A stretch of 39,864 nt of DNA, from positions 1-39,864 of the forward strand of contig JASKKK010000024.1 in NCBI GenBank assembly GCA_030154185.1. The letters run 5' to 3'. How positions within the stretch are numbered: the stretch's first letter is position 1; the number at the start of each line of letters is the position of its first letter. Shown piece by piece: positions 23,757 to 32,009 of the stretch. The translations under genes and the position numbers were made by a program. The notes under the pieces were generated by a model. That model worked only from the letters and a program-made list of their open reading frames with translations. It was not told the origin of the DNA and made no database searches. The DNA is from Desulfuromonadales bacterium. Its GTDB lineage: Bacteria; Desulfobacterota; Desulfuromonadia; Desulfuromonadales; Syntrophotaleaceae.

Positions 23757-24481
23757 ATGGTGACTAAAAAACAGAGGCTTCTCCTCAGACGCTTCCAGTT
23801 CCCGTCGGTGAACAGCAGGTGGAGCCTGTCGAATGCGAGGGGAATCGCTCCATTGCCACCTTGAAGAAGGCTGACGGTTTTTCCGAGCGTGTTTCTTTGA
23901 AACAGCAGATCTGCACCGGGGCGCTCCGGATTATTCATATTGACAGGCTGTCATGCCTGTCTCCGGGAGAGGTTCCGGAGGACTATCTTTTCTGGTTCAA
24001 TCTTTGTGCAGCGCATGGAGTGAAAGTCGCTACGGCAGACCGGGTTTTCGACCTGAGTGACCCTCGAGGCTGGAGCGAAGCACTGGATGAGCTGGAAAAA
24101 CAGGATCCGGTTCGCGAAAAGGGGCGTAAGACGCCGGGACAGGCGCATGAAGGAGGACGCTCCCTGCTTGACCATCCTCCTCCTCCATATGTCAAGGAGA
24201 GCAGTCTCGGTGGCGTAACGGTCGATTTCGACCAGCTGGAGACCATGGAAAAGGTCTGGTCTCTGGCCGAACGATACAGCATGAAAGAGGTCGCCGAAAC
24301 GGTCGGGCTCCCCGTATCCATCGTTCGTCGTGCTCTCAGTATGGAAAGGTTGCTGTTTTACCAGGGGCTCTGGCTTGATCCGGAGACCGGCGATTTGCGA
24401 AAAGGCCAATGGCCGGTATTGATGCATGCCGAACAAGCCGGACTTATACTGGCCAATCGTCAACGCAATTGCGTCAATTGA
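23757..24481 (+). CDS. Serine-recombinase-like HTH protein, frameshifted near the start
   Basis: Tentative assignment. The N-terminal part has 'LRIIHIDRLSCLSPGEVPEDYLFWFNLCAAHGVKVATADRVFDL', like the Asp-Arg-Leu-Ser region and following helix of resolvase/large serine recombinase catalytic domains. The catalytic Ser region is not convincing and the Arg after DRLS is Cys, so it is probably not an active recombinase. The C-terminal part has a helix-turn-helix pattern 'YSMKEVAETVGLPVSIVRRAL'. ATG 23757 follows TAAGGG at 5 bases but is one frame off the body, which begins in frame at a GTG (23819) without RBS. A -1 shift at the A6 run (23766-23771) would join them to about 241 aa. It precedes the B12-sensor and cyclase genes in the same direction. 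Confidence 0.5.
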
Positions 24482-24670
24482 CCGTTTTATTCCAGCATCG
24501 CGTATGGTTCTTTGTCCCGGACGGGCGGCTTTGAAGTCATCCTCACGTTTTTGTTGAGAGGTTTGGCCCGGCCTTTCCGATCCCTGGCGGTGTCTTCTTT
24601 GTCGGTGAAGGCCATACTCGATCGCTGACAGGACCTGTTTGCCATGTTCTGTCATATTTCGGAGATCCGC

Positions 24671-25771
24671 ATGGATTCACTTCTTCAGCAGGCCAACCGA
24701 ATGGTCTTCGTACCCGAAGCGGTATCTGCCCTGTACCTCTACCATGGCGAAGCCATGCTGGAACAGGTGAACAACATCCTGCTTGAGCGGCCGGATCTTT
24801 CCGAATTGTTGGGGGGCAACCCGCAACAGATGATGTTCGACAATCATCGCTACCATTTTGAATTCATGGCCAATGTCTTCGAGTTCCAGGGATACGATAT
24901 GCTGGTACGCACGGTGCCATGGGTCTATCGGGCCTATTTCAATCACGGCTTCAGCGCTGATTATTTTGTGACGGAGCTCGAGGCGTGGGTTTCGGTTATC
25001 AAGCAGATCCTCGCAGATGAGGGCAATACCATTGTTGCGGTGTACGAATTTCTTCTGGATAACCATGAAGTATTTGTCGACTTGGCCGGCCAACATGCGT
25101 GGGACGACAAAGTGCCTTTCTTCGAGGATGCGCAAGATGCAGTCTTTTACGATCATCTTTTAGAGGGCAACTTCGCTGAGTGTTTTGCTATTGGACGAGC
25201 GTTTCTGGAACGCACCGGTTCGCTGGAGCGCCTCTATCTCGACATTTTCCAGCCGGCCATGTATCGAATCGGTCGGGACTGGGAGATGGGAAGGATTTCC
25301 GTGGCCAAGGAACATCTGGCCTCCGCCGTTGTCATGAGACTTCTGGCGTCCATATATCCTCTGCTGGACCTTCCTTCCGTGGATAAGGGGACAGTTCTGG
25401 TTACGGTGGCGCCCAATGAATACCACGAAATTGGTGCATGGATGGTGGCCAACACCCTGGAACTTGACGGCTGGAAAACCGTCTACCTTGGAGCCAACAC
25501 CCCTTGCGCGGATTTTATGAATCTGGTCCGTGCGGAAAAGCCCTGCCTGCTGGCTTTTTCCATTGCCATGCCCTTCAATCTGCGTCATCTCAAACGAATG
25601 ATCGACCAGTTGGAATCATTATCCCCTGCTGAACGCCCCTTTATCATGGTCGGAGGCCAGGTTTTTCGATTGGGAAATCGGCTGCAGAAGACGCTCGGTG
25701 CCGATGCTTATGCCGATAGTTGCGTTACGGCCGCACAAACAGCTCGAGGCTGGTGGAATAAGGTGCAATGA
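24671..25771 (+). CDS. Cobalamin-binding sensor with CarH/LitR-type B12 module, 366 aa
   Basis: Residues 1-150 form a helical domain I do not recognise. Residues about 160-235 form the four-helix cap of B12-binding domains: 'FQPAMYRIGRDWEMGRISVAKEHLASAVV', with Trp204, Glu214 and His215 spaced as Trp131, Glu141, His142 of the CarH photoreceptor. Residues about 240-360 are the Rossmann B12-binding domain, with Glu250-x-His252-x-x-Gly255 (lower axial His) and 'YLGANTP'. The residue after the Trp is Glu, where CarH has His132, the light-state ligand. Instead of an N-terminal MerR HTH it carries its own helical domain. The start at 24671 follows CGGAG at 7 bases. ATGA overlap with the diguanylate cyclase gene. 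Confidence 0.82.
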   Translation: MDSLLQQANRMVFVPEAVSALYLYHGEAMLEQVNNILLERPDLSELLGGNPQQMMFDNHRYHFEFMANVFEFQGYDMLVRTVPWVYRAYFNHGFSADYFVTELEAWVSVIKQILADEGNTIVAVYEFLLDNHEVFVDLAGQHAWDDKVPFFEDAQDAVFYDHLLEGNFAECFAIGRAFLERTGSLERLYLDIFQPAMYRIGRDWEMGRISVAKEHLASAVVMRLLASIYPLLDLPSVDKGTVLVTVAPNEYHEIGAWMVANTLELDGWKTVYLGANTPCADFMNLVRAEKPCLLAFSIAMPFNLRHLKRMIDQLESLSPAERPFIMVGGQVFRLGNRLQKTLGADAYADSCVTAAQTARGWWNKVQ

Positions 25772-26721
25772 ATCTATCTCATCTTATACAGGGCGAACCC
25801 CGGGCTCTGAAAATCCTGCTGGATACCCTGCAGAATACCTTTCTGGTTTGCCTCGACGCTCAGGGAAGGTTGCTCGCCTGGAATCGGGCTTTTGCCGGTC
25901 TCTTTCCCTTTATCGTCGATTTCAAGGGCAGGCCACTCAAGGACCTGATGGGGGTGCCGAGCGAGGAGAAAGAGACTGTTTTCCCGGAGTTGCAGGGAAC
26001 GGAGCCTCAGACCCATGTGCTCTGTCTCAAACATGCCCGTCATCACTTTCGCTGCGTGACACTTGCTGCCGCATGTGGAACTTTGATGATCGGCGAAAGG
26101 CTCCATTATTCGGAGGATCAGGTTTTCAATACGCTTTCGCAATTGACCAATGAAATGGCCAGCGTGCATATGAAACTGGTTCAGAAACATCGCGAATTGC
26201 AAGTCGCTTACGGAAAGATCGAGCATATCTCCAGGACCGACCCCCTGACCGATTTACCCAACCGTCGCAGTTTTATGGATCGACTCGAGGATATGCTGCT
26301 GGCAACCGCGCCTGGGGAAGAAGGCTTCTCTTTGGTGTTGTTCGATCTGGATCATTTCAAACAGATCAACGACCTGTTCGGTCACGATGCCGGAGACCAG
26401 GTGTTGTGCCGCTTTGCCGAGTTACTGAAAAAATACAGTCGCAAGTCGGATCTTCCGGCGCGTTTCGGTGGAGAAGAATTCATAGCCCTGTTGCCGGATA
26501 CCACCATTAAAGAGGCCTGGGTTTTTGCCGAACGTATTCGCAGGGAATTGGCGGCATCCAGGCTGTTGAAAGACAAACACCGGGTTACCGTCAGCGCCGG
26601 TGTCTGCGGGTATGCCAACCCTTTGTCGCGAGAAGAGTTGATCAAACAAGCCGATATGGCCCTTTACGACGCTAAAAATACGGGTCGCAACCGGATTTCG
26701 ATCTATTCATCACGGCCATAA
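25768..26721 (+). CDS. PAS-like plus GGDEF diguanylate cyclase, 317 aa
   Basis: The N-terminal sensor region (about 10-110) looks PAS-like: 'LLDTLQNTFLVCLDAQGRLLAWNRAFAGLF'. A helical linker follows (about 115-155), then a GGDEF domain (about 157-315) with 'TDPLTDLPNRRSF', 'LVLFDLDHFKQINDLFGHDAGD' and active-site GGEEF (234-238). The inhibitory-site RxxD (Arg225-Asp228) lies exactly five residues before GGEEF, so feedback inhibition by c-di-GMP is expected. All catalytic positions are intact. It makes c-di-GMP from two GTP. No transmembrane segment, so it is cytosolic. Its start overlaps the cobalamin-sensor stop by 4 bases, implying a fixed stoichiometry or partnership. Confidence 0.92.
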   Translation: MNLSHLIQGEPRALKILLDTLQNTFLVCLDAQGRLLAWNRAFAGLFPFIVDFKGRPLKDLMGVPSEEKETVFPELQGTEPQTHVLCLKHARHHFRCVTLAAACGTLMIGERLHYSEDQVFNTLSQLTNEMASVHMKLVQKHRELQVAYGKIEHISRTDPLTDLPNRRSFMDRLEDMLLATAPGEEGFSLVLFDLDHFKQINDLFGHDAGDQVLCRFAELLKKYSRKSDLPARFGGEEFIALLPDTTIKEAWVFAERIRRELAASRLLKDKHRVTVSAGVCGYANPLSREELIKQADMALYDAKNTGRNRISIYSSRP

Positions 26722-26756
26722 GGTGCGATTCATGGCCATCCGCCAATAAAGGCAGA

Positions 26757-26788
26757 AAAGCGGTCTTCCGGTTTGGGAAGGCCGCTTT
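26757..26788. terminator. Bidirectional terminator hairpin between the cyclase and M23 genes
   Basis: AAAGCGGTCTTCC / GGAAGGCCGCTTT: 13-bp stem with one wobble and a 6-base loop. It sits between convergent genes ending at 26721 (plus) and 26847 (minus). T-tracts are weak on both sides. Confidence 0.65.
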
Positions 26789-26846
26789 CCTGCTCGAATC
26801 AAGCAATAACAATCCAAGGTTGACAGGGTGCTACCTGCTTGAACGC

Positions 26847-28148
26847 TCACGGCTGGGACATGGCTCGTTTCCACTTGTCCGTGAAGTTGTCCTTGATCCA
26901 GTGGCCATCCAGCCATTCGCGCGGATTGACCTGAAGACCGGACAGGACAATGCCGAAATGCAGATGGTCTCCTCCGGCCATGCCCGTAGCTCCGGTGCGC
27001 CCGATAATCTGTCCCTTGGCAACCTGATCGCCGACGGCAACATCGATGCTGCTCAGATGGGAGTAAAGGCTCTGCAGTCCGAGGCCGTGATCGATGATGA
27101 TGCACTGGCCGTAAATGCCGAAGTCCTCGGCCATGATCACGGTGCCGCTGTTGCTGGCGGGGACGGGAGAGGCGGCGAGGGAGGCCAGATCAAGGCCCAG
27201 ATGGGTCTGGTTGTCGACTTTCCTGCCGTTGAATATGTAATCCCGATTGTCGTTGAAATTCGCACGGGGGGCGGCATTGGGCAGCCGCAGGAAGGCGCCT
27301 TTCCACAAGGGGTGATCGGCGGTTTTGGTGGCGAATTCGTGCAGTCTGGCCACGTTTTTGGCGCGCAGTTCACGATTTACGTGCAAAAACAGCCGCAAAG
27401 GATCGGTTGTCTCCGGATAATAGTGCTGAAAATCCGGCATTTTGTTGTCCAGAAACCGCTGGCTGACGTTGATCCGGTCGTGGCGCGGCGGACGCGGGAT
27501 GGAATGGTAGTAGAAACCGCCAGTGCGCGGATTGCCGGCCAGATCCTCCACCACCACGCGCGGCGTAAAGGCACTGCGCTCGACGTTGTGCGGCCAGGCG
27601 AACAGGCAGGCGTAAACCCCGTTGTCCTGTCGGTAGGCCGGGAAGAAATAGTCGTTTACCTGGACGCCGGCGAACTTGACGTCCTCGTTGACGCGGAACA
27701 TGGTGAGACCGACACCGCCTTCGTAGACGTTATGAGCGGTGGTGAGGACGGAAATCACAGGCGGTTTGGTATCGTATTCCAGCGCGAAACTCTGCTCCGT
27801 ACGATTGGCCAGGGTGGCGTAATCGCTGGTCTTGACATTGATTTGAAGCGGACCGTTCTTGAGAGAGAGCTTCTCCAGGGGCAGGGGGATTTTTTCCTGC
27901 TTTGTTCCACGCTCCCAGGTTTTTTTTAGCAACTCGCTGATTTTGCCCTCCTGGGAAACGCTGACGACGAGGGTACGCAGGCCGGCGCCGTCGTCCTGAA
28001 GTTGCAGTAGCGGCGGCTTTTTGACGGAAACGGCACCGCTGGAGGGAGAGAGGGTTACCTGTGGATCTTGGTTGTCGCGCAGGATGAAATAGCCTATGGT
28101 GGCGCCGACAATCAACAGCAACACAATCATGATCGCATGGTTTTTCAA
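26847..28148 (-). CDS. Membrane-anchored M23 family metallopeptidase, 433 aa
   Basis: LytM/M23 zinc endopeptidase acting on peptidoglycan cross-bridges. One N-terminal transmembrane anchor (about 5-23) leaves the rest in the periplasm. A long beta-rich stalk (about 30-300) is followed by the peptidase domain. Zinc and catalytic residues are His316 and Asp320 (THLGLDLAS), His364 (SLYSHLSS), and His395/His397 (GGDHLHFG), so it is probably active rather than a degenerate activator. The start is a TTG at 28148 with ACAGGA in front; an ATG six codons in is the alternative. First gene of a minus-strand group with short spacings. Confidence 0.87.
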   Translation of the reverse strand: MKNHAIMIVLLLIVGATIGYFILRDNQDPQVTLSPSSGAVSVKKPPLLQLQDDGAGLRTLVVSVSQEGKISELLKKTWERGTKQEKIPLPLEKLSLKNGPLQINVKTSDYATLANRTEQSFALEYDTKPPVISVLTTAHNVYEGGVGLTMFRVNEDVKFAGVQVNDYFFPAYRQDNGVYACLFAWPHNVERSAFTPRVVVEDLAGNPRTGGFYYHSIPRPPRHDRINVSQRFLDNKMPDFQHYYPETTDPLRLFLHVNRELRAKNVARLHEFATKTADHPLWKGAFLRLPNAAPRANFNDNRDYIFNGRKVDNQTHLGLDLASLAASPVPASNSGTVIMAEDFGIYGQCIIIDHGLGLQSLYSHLSSIDVAVGDQVAKGQIIGRTGATGMAGGDHLHFGIVLSGLQVNPREWLDGHWIKDNFTDKWKRAMSQP

Positions 28149-28202
28149 TTTCCTGTACCTCGCAAAATAATCCTGATTCTTACACGGGAAAAAAAAGAGG
28201 GC

Positions 28203-28598
28203 TCATCGTGCGGCTGCGCGATACCAGAAGGCAGCCGTCAGTCCCCAAACGGCATTGATCAGCAAAACCAATACCGGGGTCAATGCACCATAGCCCAAAC
28301 CGAACAGGCCCCTCCCCGCCATCGGCATCACATGCAGCAGCGTAAAGGCCGAAGGGGCGAGACTCCATAGCAGGCCGCGGGTGGCCGGGCGGCTGGGCAG
28401 CAGCGGCAACAGGAACAGCAGTCCCCACAAGCCGCCTGCGACCAGGCGGGGATAAAGCCATGCAAAGGACAGGCCGGGACGCAGGGTGATCCCCATCCAG
28501 GCAGTGACGCCATTACGTCCCAGCTCCCAGAAAAGCAGGCTGGACAGCAGAGCTCCGATCACGCCGCCGGTAAACGCGGCACTAAGCTTGCGCAGCAT
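28203..28598 (-). CDS. Small integral membrane protein, 131 aa
   Basis: Unrecognised family. About four hydrophobic helices (residues about 5-25, 45-68, 75-95 and 100-125), with a basic N-terminus and C-terminus. The layout resembles conserved hypothetical inner-membrane proteins. The RBS GAGGAGA sits at ideal spacing before the ATG, which supports it as a real gene. It lies between the M23 peptidase gene and the holin-4-like membrane gene on the same strand. Confidence 0.65.
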   Translation of the reverse strand: MLRKLSAAFTGGVIGALLSSLLFWELGRNGVTAWMGITLRPGLSFAWLYPRLVAGGLWGLLFLLPLLPSRPATRGLLWSLAPSAFTLLHVMPMAGRGLFGLGYGALTPVLVLLINAVWGLTAAFWYRAAAR

Positions 28599-28634
28599 AG
28601 AATCTCCTCGGAATGGATCGAACGGTTATTGGGA

Positions 28635-29027
28635 TTACTGCCAGCGGCCGTGCCGTTTCTGGAGCGAAATGATCTCTACATGACCGCTTTCATTGATCAA
28701 GGAGGTCGAAAACCAGCTGACGAGACTGATGATAAGGGAACCGAGCACGGCCCACCAGAAGCCTCGGACCTGCAGCCCTCCGATGACGCCGGATGCCATC
28801 ATCAGCATCAGGGCATTGATGACAAATGTGAACAACCCCAGGGTGAGGATGTTCAGCGGCAAGGTGACCAGCAGCAGAATGGGACGAAACAGGGCATTGA
28901 GAATTCCCAGGGCAGCGGCGGCAAAGAAGGCGGAAAAGGGTCCGCCCACCGTGATGCCGGGCAGCAGGTAGGCGGCAAGCAGTATGGCAACGGTCAACAT
29001 AAGCCAGCGAATCAGCAAGCCTCGCAT
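28635..29027 (-). CDS. Phage-holin-4-like (YvlD/DUF family) membrane protein, 130 aa
   Basis: Four transmembrane helices with the family pattern: 'LIRWLMLTVAILLAAYLLPGITVGG' then 'AFFAAAALGILNALFRPILLLVTLPLNILTLGLFTFVINALML'. Here the Asn-Ala-Leu-Phe-Arg-Pro and Leu-Pro-Leu-Asn-Ile-Leu-Thr-Leu-Gly motifs are diagnostic of the phage_holin_4_2 / YvlD family. Despite the name these are common chromosomal proteins of unknown function, some under envelope-stress control. GGAGGT precedes the ATG. No phage genes are near. Confidence 0.82.
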   Translation of the reverse strand: MRGLLIRWLMLTVAILLAAYLLPGITVGGPFSAFFAAAALGILNALFRPILLLVTLPLNILTLGLFTFVINALMLMMASGVIGGLQVRGFWWAVLGSLIISLVSWFSTSLINESGHVEIISLQKRHGRWQ

Positions 29028-29162
29028 CGGTACCTCCGGTAGATGGGGATGGCTGGATGAGCCTTCGGCGCCATGCGGGCCGCAAGGCAGACGACAGCCC
29101 CAAGGATAGCGTATATTTCCCCTGGATAAAAGGGGATATCCAGCGCAACGATACCTTGTCGC

Positions 29163-29585
29163 TCAGCAGCAGGCGCAGTACCATCCCGAGAATTGCGGCA
29201 GAAAGACATTGTCGATAACGTGGATGATGCCGTTGCTGCAGCGGATATCGGTCCGGGTCAGGGCTGCGTTGTCGATGCGCAATTCACCGACTTCCAGATG
29301 GGCCGTGAGGTGCTTGCCGTTGCGCGTATAGATGTTTTCCTCGGCTTCGAGTCCTTCGTAGGGGCGCTCTCCGTCGACCATGTGGTAGGTAAGAATACCC
29401 TGCAGTTTCGAGCGGTCGAGCATGATCTCTTCGAGGTTGATACGCTTGAAGGCCTCGTTGTCGGGAGCGAACAGGGTGAGGCTTTCCGTCTTTTCCAGCA
29501 CGTCCAGCAGGCCGACTTCATTCAGGACATGCAGTAGCGTTTCAAAGGCGGGGTCTTCCCTGAGAGTGGTAAGGATATCTTTCAT
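29163..29585 (-). CDS. Fasciclin-domain protein without signal peptide, 140 aa
   Basis: Single FAS1 domain. Box H1 is 'LTLFAPDNEAFKRI', the central 'LQGILTYHMVDGERPYEGL' is the Tyr-His motif, and box H2 is 'RIDNAALTRTDIRCSNGIIHVIDNVFLP'. FAS1 proteins mediate adhesion and are normally exported, but this one begins MKDILTTLRED with no signal peptide. It either stays in the cytosol or uses another route. It ends in Trp-Tyr-Cys-Ala-Cys-Cys, an unusual Cys-rich tail. AGGAG precedes the ATG at the right distance. Confidence 0.85.
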   Translation of the reverse strand: MKDILTTLREDPAFETLLHVLNEVGLLDVLEKTESLTLFAPDNEAFKRINLEEIMLDRSKLQGILTYHMVDGERPYEGLEAEENIYTRNGKHLTAHLEVGELRIDNAALTRTDIRCSNGIIHVIDNVFLPQFSGWYCACC

Positions 29586-29731
29586 GGCAGTCTCCTGTTT
29601 TGGAAAACAAATTACTTTGTCATGATTATATCATGTCAGAACGGGAGCGAGGCCGGGGATTCAACGGAAACCTTCGGATGATCGGATGAAGCAGGTTGCG
29701 GGATGCCGGATGTCGCAGCAGAGCGACAGCG

Positions 29732-31768
29732 TCAGTCACCCAGCAATGCCTTTATGTCGGCAAAGGCGCTTTGGGCTAGCCGGTCCTTTTCCTCTTCGGT
29801 GGCGGCGGTGGGGGCCTCGCCGGCTGTCTTGCGCAGTACCTCGCCGGGAATTTCCTCGAGGAAGCGGCTTTCCGTACGAGGTTGCATGACACCGAATTTC
29901 TTGCGGCGGGAGGCGCCGAGCAGAGACAGTTTTTTTTGTGCACGGGTGATACCGACATAGCAGAGGCGACGTTCCTCTTCGATATCGAAGGTTACTTCCA
30001 CCGATTTTTTGTGCGGCAGAAGATCCTCTTCCATACCGACCAGGAATACGCAGGGAAACTCAAGTCCTTTGCTGGCATGCAGACTCATGAGCACCACCGC
30101 ATCGCGCTGCAGTTTGGCATCCTTGTCCTGCCGCGGCGGTTCCTCCCGGTCCAGCAGCGAAACCTTTTCCAGAAAGCCCTCCAGTGTCGGCTGCACCTCA
30201 CGTTGCTCGTAGGAGGCCATGGCGTTGATGACCTCGGCGACATTGGCCATGCGCCGCCGCGCCCGGTCGGGATCCTGGGCGGTGCGCAGCAGATCGTCTT
30301 CAAAACGCAGATCGGCAAGCAACTCCCGTCCCGTATCGCTGATTCGGCCCACGCGGAAACGGTGCCGGAAGCTTTCCATCATTTGAACAAAACCCTGTAT
30401 GGCCTCGACGACCTTGTCGCCAAGCCCATCGACCTCTGAGGCATTTTGCAGGACCTGCCACAGCGGGACATCCTGCGCGGCGGAAAAGCGGATCAGGCGA
30501 TCGGCACTGGTATCGCCGATGCCCCGTTTGGGCGTATTGAGAATGCGCAGCAGGTTGACCTCGTCGCGGGGGTTTACAAGCACCCGGAAATAGGCCAGCA
30601 CGTCCTTGACTTCCTTGCGGTCGAAAAACTGCTGTCCGCCGATAAGTACATAGGGTACGTTCTGGTAGCGCAATTGCTCCTCGAAAGCGCGCGATTGAAC
30701 GTTGGTGCGAAACAGGATGGCAAAGTTCCGGTAGTTCAATCCGGCCTTGAACTTTTCAGTCATAATCCGTTCCACCACCATTCTGGCTTCGTCCTCATCG
30801 TCATCGCACAGCAGGTAGTCGATCTTGTCGCCGGGGCCGTCCGAAGTCCATAACGCTTTGATCTTACGCTTGCGGTTGTTGCGGATAACGGCGTTGGCGG
30901 CAGACAGTATATTGCCGGAGGAACGATAATTCTGTTCCAGGCGGATGACCGTGGTGCCGGGGAAGTCTTTTTCGAAGTCGAGGATGTTGCCAAGGTCGGC
31001 GCCACGCCAGCCGTAGATGGATTGATCGTCGTCACCGACCACGCACAGGTTGCGATGCCCTTCGGCCAACAGCCGCAGCAGGCGGTACTGGGCGGCATTC
31101 GTATCCTGGTACTCATCGACCATGAGGTAGCGAAAGCGCTGGCGGTATTTTTCCAGAACCGCCGGCTTTTCCTGCAGCAGACGCACCGTCAACATGATCA
31201 GATCGTCGAAGTCGACGGCGTTGAAGGCTTTCAGGGCGCGCTGGTAGCGGGGGTAGATGGCCGCCACCACCTTTCCGTAGTCGTCGCCGTTTTTGGGAAG
31301 AAAATCCTCGGGGAAAACAAGGCGATTCTTGGCATCGGAAATCAGCCATTGAACACGGTCGGCATCGAATTTGCGCAGGCCGGTATTGACCTCCTGCAGC
31401 AGATCCCGAATCAATCGCAACTGGTCGGCACCGCCATAGATGGAAAAGTTTTTCTTGAAACCGAGTTGTTGGATGTCTTCCTTGAGAATACGAACGCACA
31501 GCGCGTGAAAGGTACTGATAACCATGCCCTTGGCCGCTTTGCGTCCGACCATGCTTTCAACGCGTTCGCGCATCTCCCGGGCGGCTTTGTTGGTGAAGGT
31601 CACGGCCAGGATCGATTGGGAAGGGATGCCCTTGTCCTGCAGAAGGTAGGCGATCCGGCTGGTAATGACGCGGGTTTTTCCCGAGCCGGCTCCGGCCAGA
31701 AGCAGCAGGGGGCCTTCCGTGTGCTGCACGGCGGCAAGCTGTTGATCGTTAAGAGCGGATAAATCCAT
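29732..31768 (-). CDS. UvrD/Rep-family SF1A DNA helicase, 678 aa
   Basis: ATP-dependent 3'-5' DNA helicase. Motifs: Q-motif LNDQQLAAVQHTEG, Walker A GAGSGKT (26-32), Ia 'TFTNKAAREMRERV', II 'DEYQDTN', III 'GDDDQSIYGWRGAD', IV 'LEQNYRSS', V 'LMSLHASKGLEFPCVFLVG' and VI 'EERRLCYVGITRA'. The length fits Rep better than the longer UvrD/PcrA, and the C-terminus lacks the UvrD Tudor-like extension. I therefore call it Rep-like, with pcrA or uvrD as alternatives. Roles: replication restart, removal of proteins from DNA, repair. No clear Shine-Dalgarno is seen before the ATG. Confidence 0.9.
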   Translation of the reverse strand: MDLSALNDQQLAAVQHTEGPLLLLAGAGSGKTRVITSRIAYLLQDKGIPSQSILAVTFTNKAAREMRERVESMVGRKAAKGMVISTFHALCVRILKEDIQQLGFKKNFSIYGGADQLRLIRDLLQEVNTGLRKFDADRVQWLISDAKNRLVFPEDFLPKNGDDYGKVVAAIYPRYQRALKAFNAVDFDDLIMLTVRLLQEKPAVLEKYRQRFRYLMVDEYQDTNAAQYRLLRLLAEGHRNLCVVGDDDQSIYGWRGADLGNILDFEKDFPGTTVIRLEQNYRSSGNILSAANAVIRNNRKRKIKALWTSDGPGDKIDYLLCDDDEDEARMVVERIMTEKFKAGLNYRNFAILFRTNVQSRAFEEQLRYQNVPYVLIGGQQFFDRKEVKDVLAYFRVLVNPRDEVNLLRILNTPKRGIGDTSADRLIRFSAAQDVPLWQVLQNASEVDGLGDKVVEAIQGFVQMMESFRHRFRVGRISDTGRELLADLRFEDDLLRTAQDPDRARRRMANVAEVINAMASYEQREVQPTLEGFLEKVSLLDREEPPRQDKDAKLQRDAVVLMSLHASKGLEFPCVFLVGMEEDLLPHKKSVEVTFDIEEERRLCYVGITRAQKKLSLLGASRRKKFGVMQPRTESRFLEEIPGEVLRKTAGEAPTAATEEEKDRLAQSAFADIKALLGD

Positions 31769-31918
31769 AAATAAAAATATGCGGCCGGTAAGGAAAACGG
31801 GTCGGGAAACAAGGATGCAGCGGAACCTTCAAAGCAGCGCGGAACATATCACAACCCGGTAGGCGCGGCAAGAGCCGCGAGAGGCTGAGAATCTTCGGAC
31901 AGAGGCGGATGTATATAC

Positions 31919-31937
31919 GCACAGTCCGAAACTGTGC
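31919..31937. promoter_or_regulatory. Perfect inverted repeat, candidate operator
   Basis: GCACAGT-CCGAA-ACTGTGC: perfect 7-bp arms and 5-base spacer in the helicase upstream region. It could be a regulator site or a hairpin. No known consensus is matched. Confidence 0.35.
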
Positions 31938-32009
31938 AGAAGCGATCTTAAAGGAACACGAAAGCTCCTTGCATTTATCCTGTGTTTCGGATATGTTGCG
32001 CCGCAAAGT

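Noticed and set aside
23766-23772. Programmed -1 ribosomal frameshift at the A6 run
   Set aside because: In the reading frame of ATG 23757 the slip site is T-AAA-AAA, which is not a standard X-XXY-YYZ heptamer, and no downstream stimulatory hairpin was clear. Mutation or error is simpler.
28635-29027. Prophage or lysis cassette from the holin-like protein and nearby M23 peptidase
   Set aside because: The holin-4-like family is mostly chromosomal and no capsid, tail, portal or integrase gene is present. The peptidase has a membrane anchor and long stalk typical of cell-wall remodelling.
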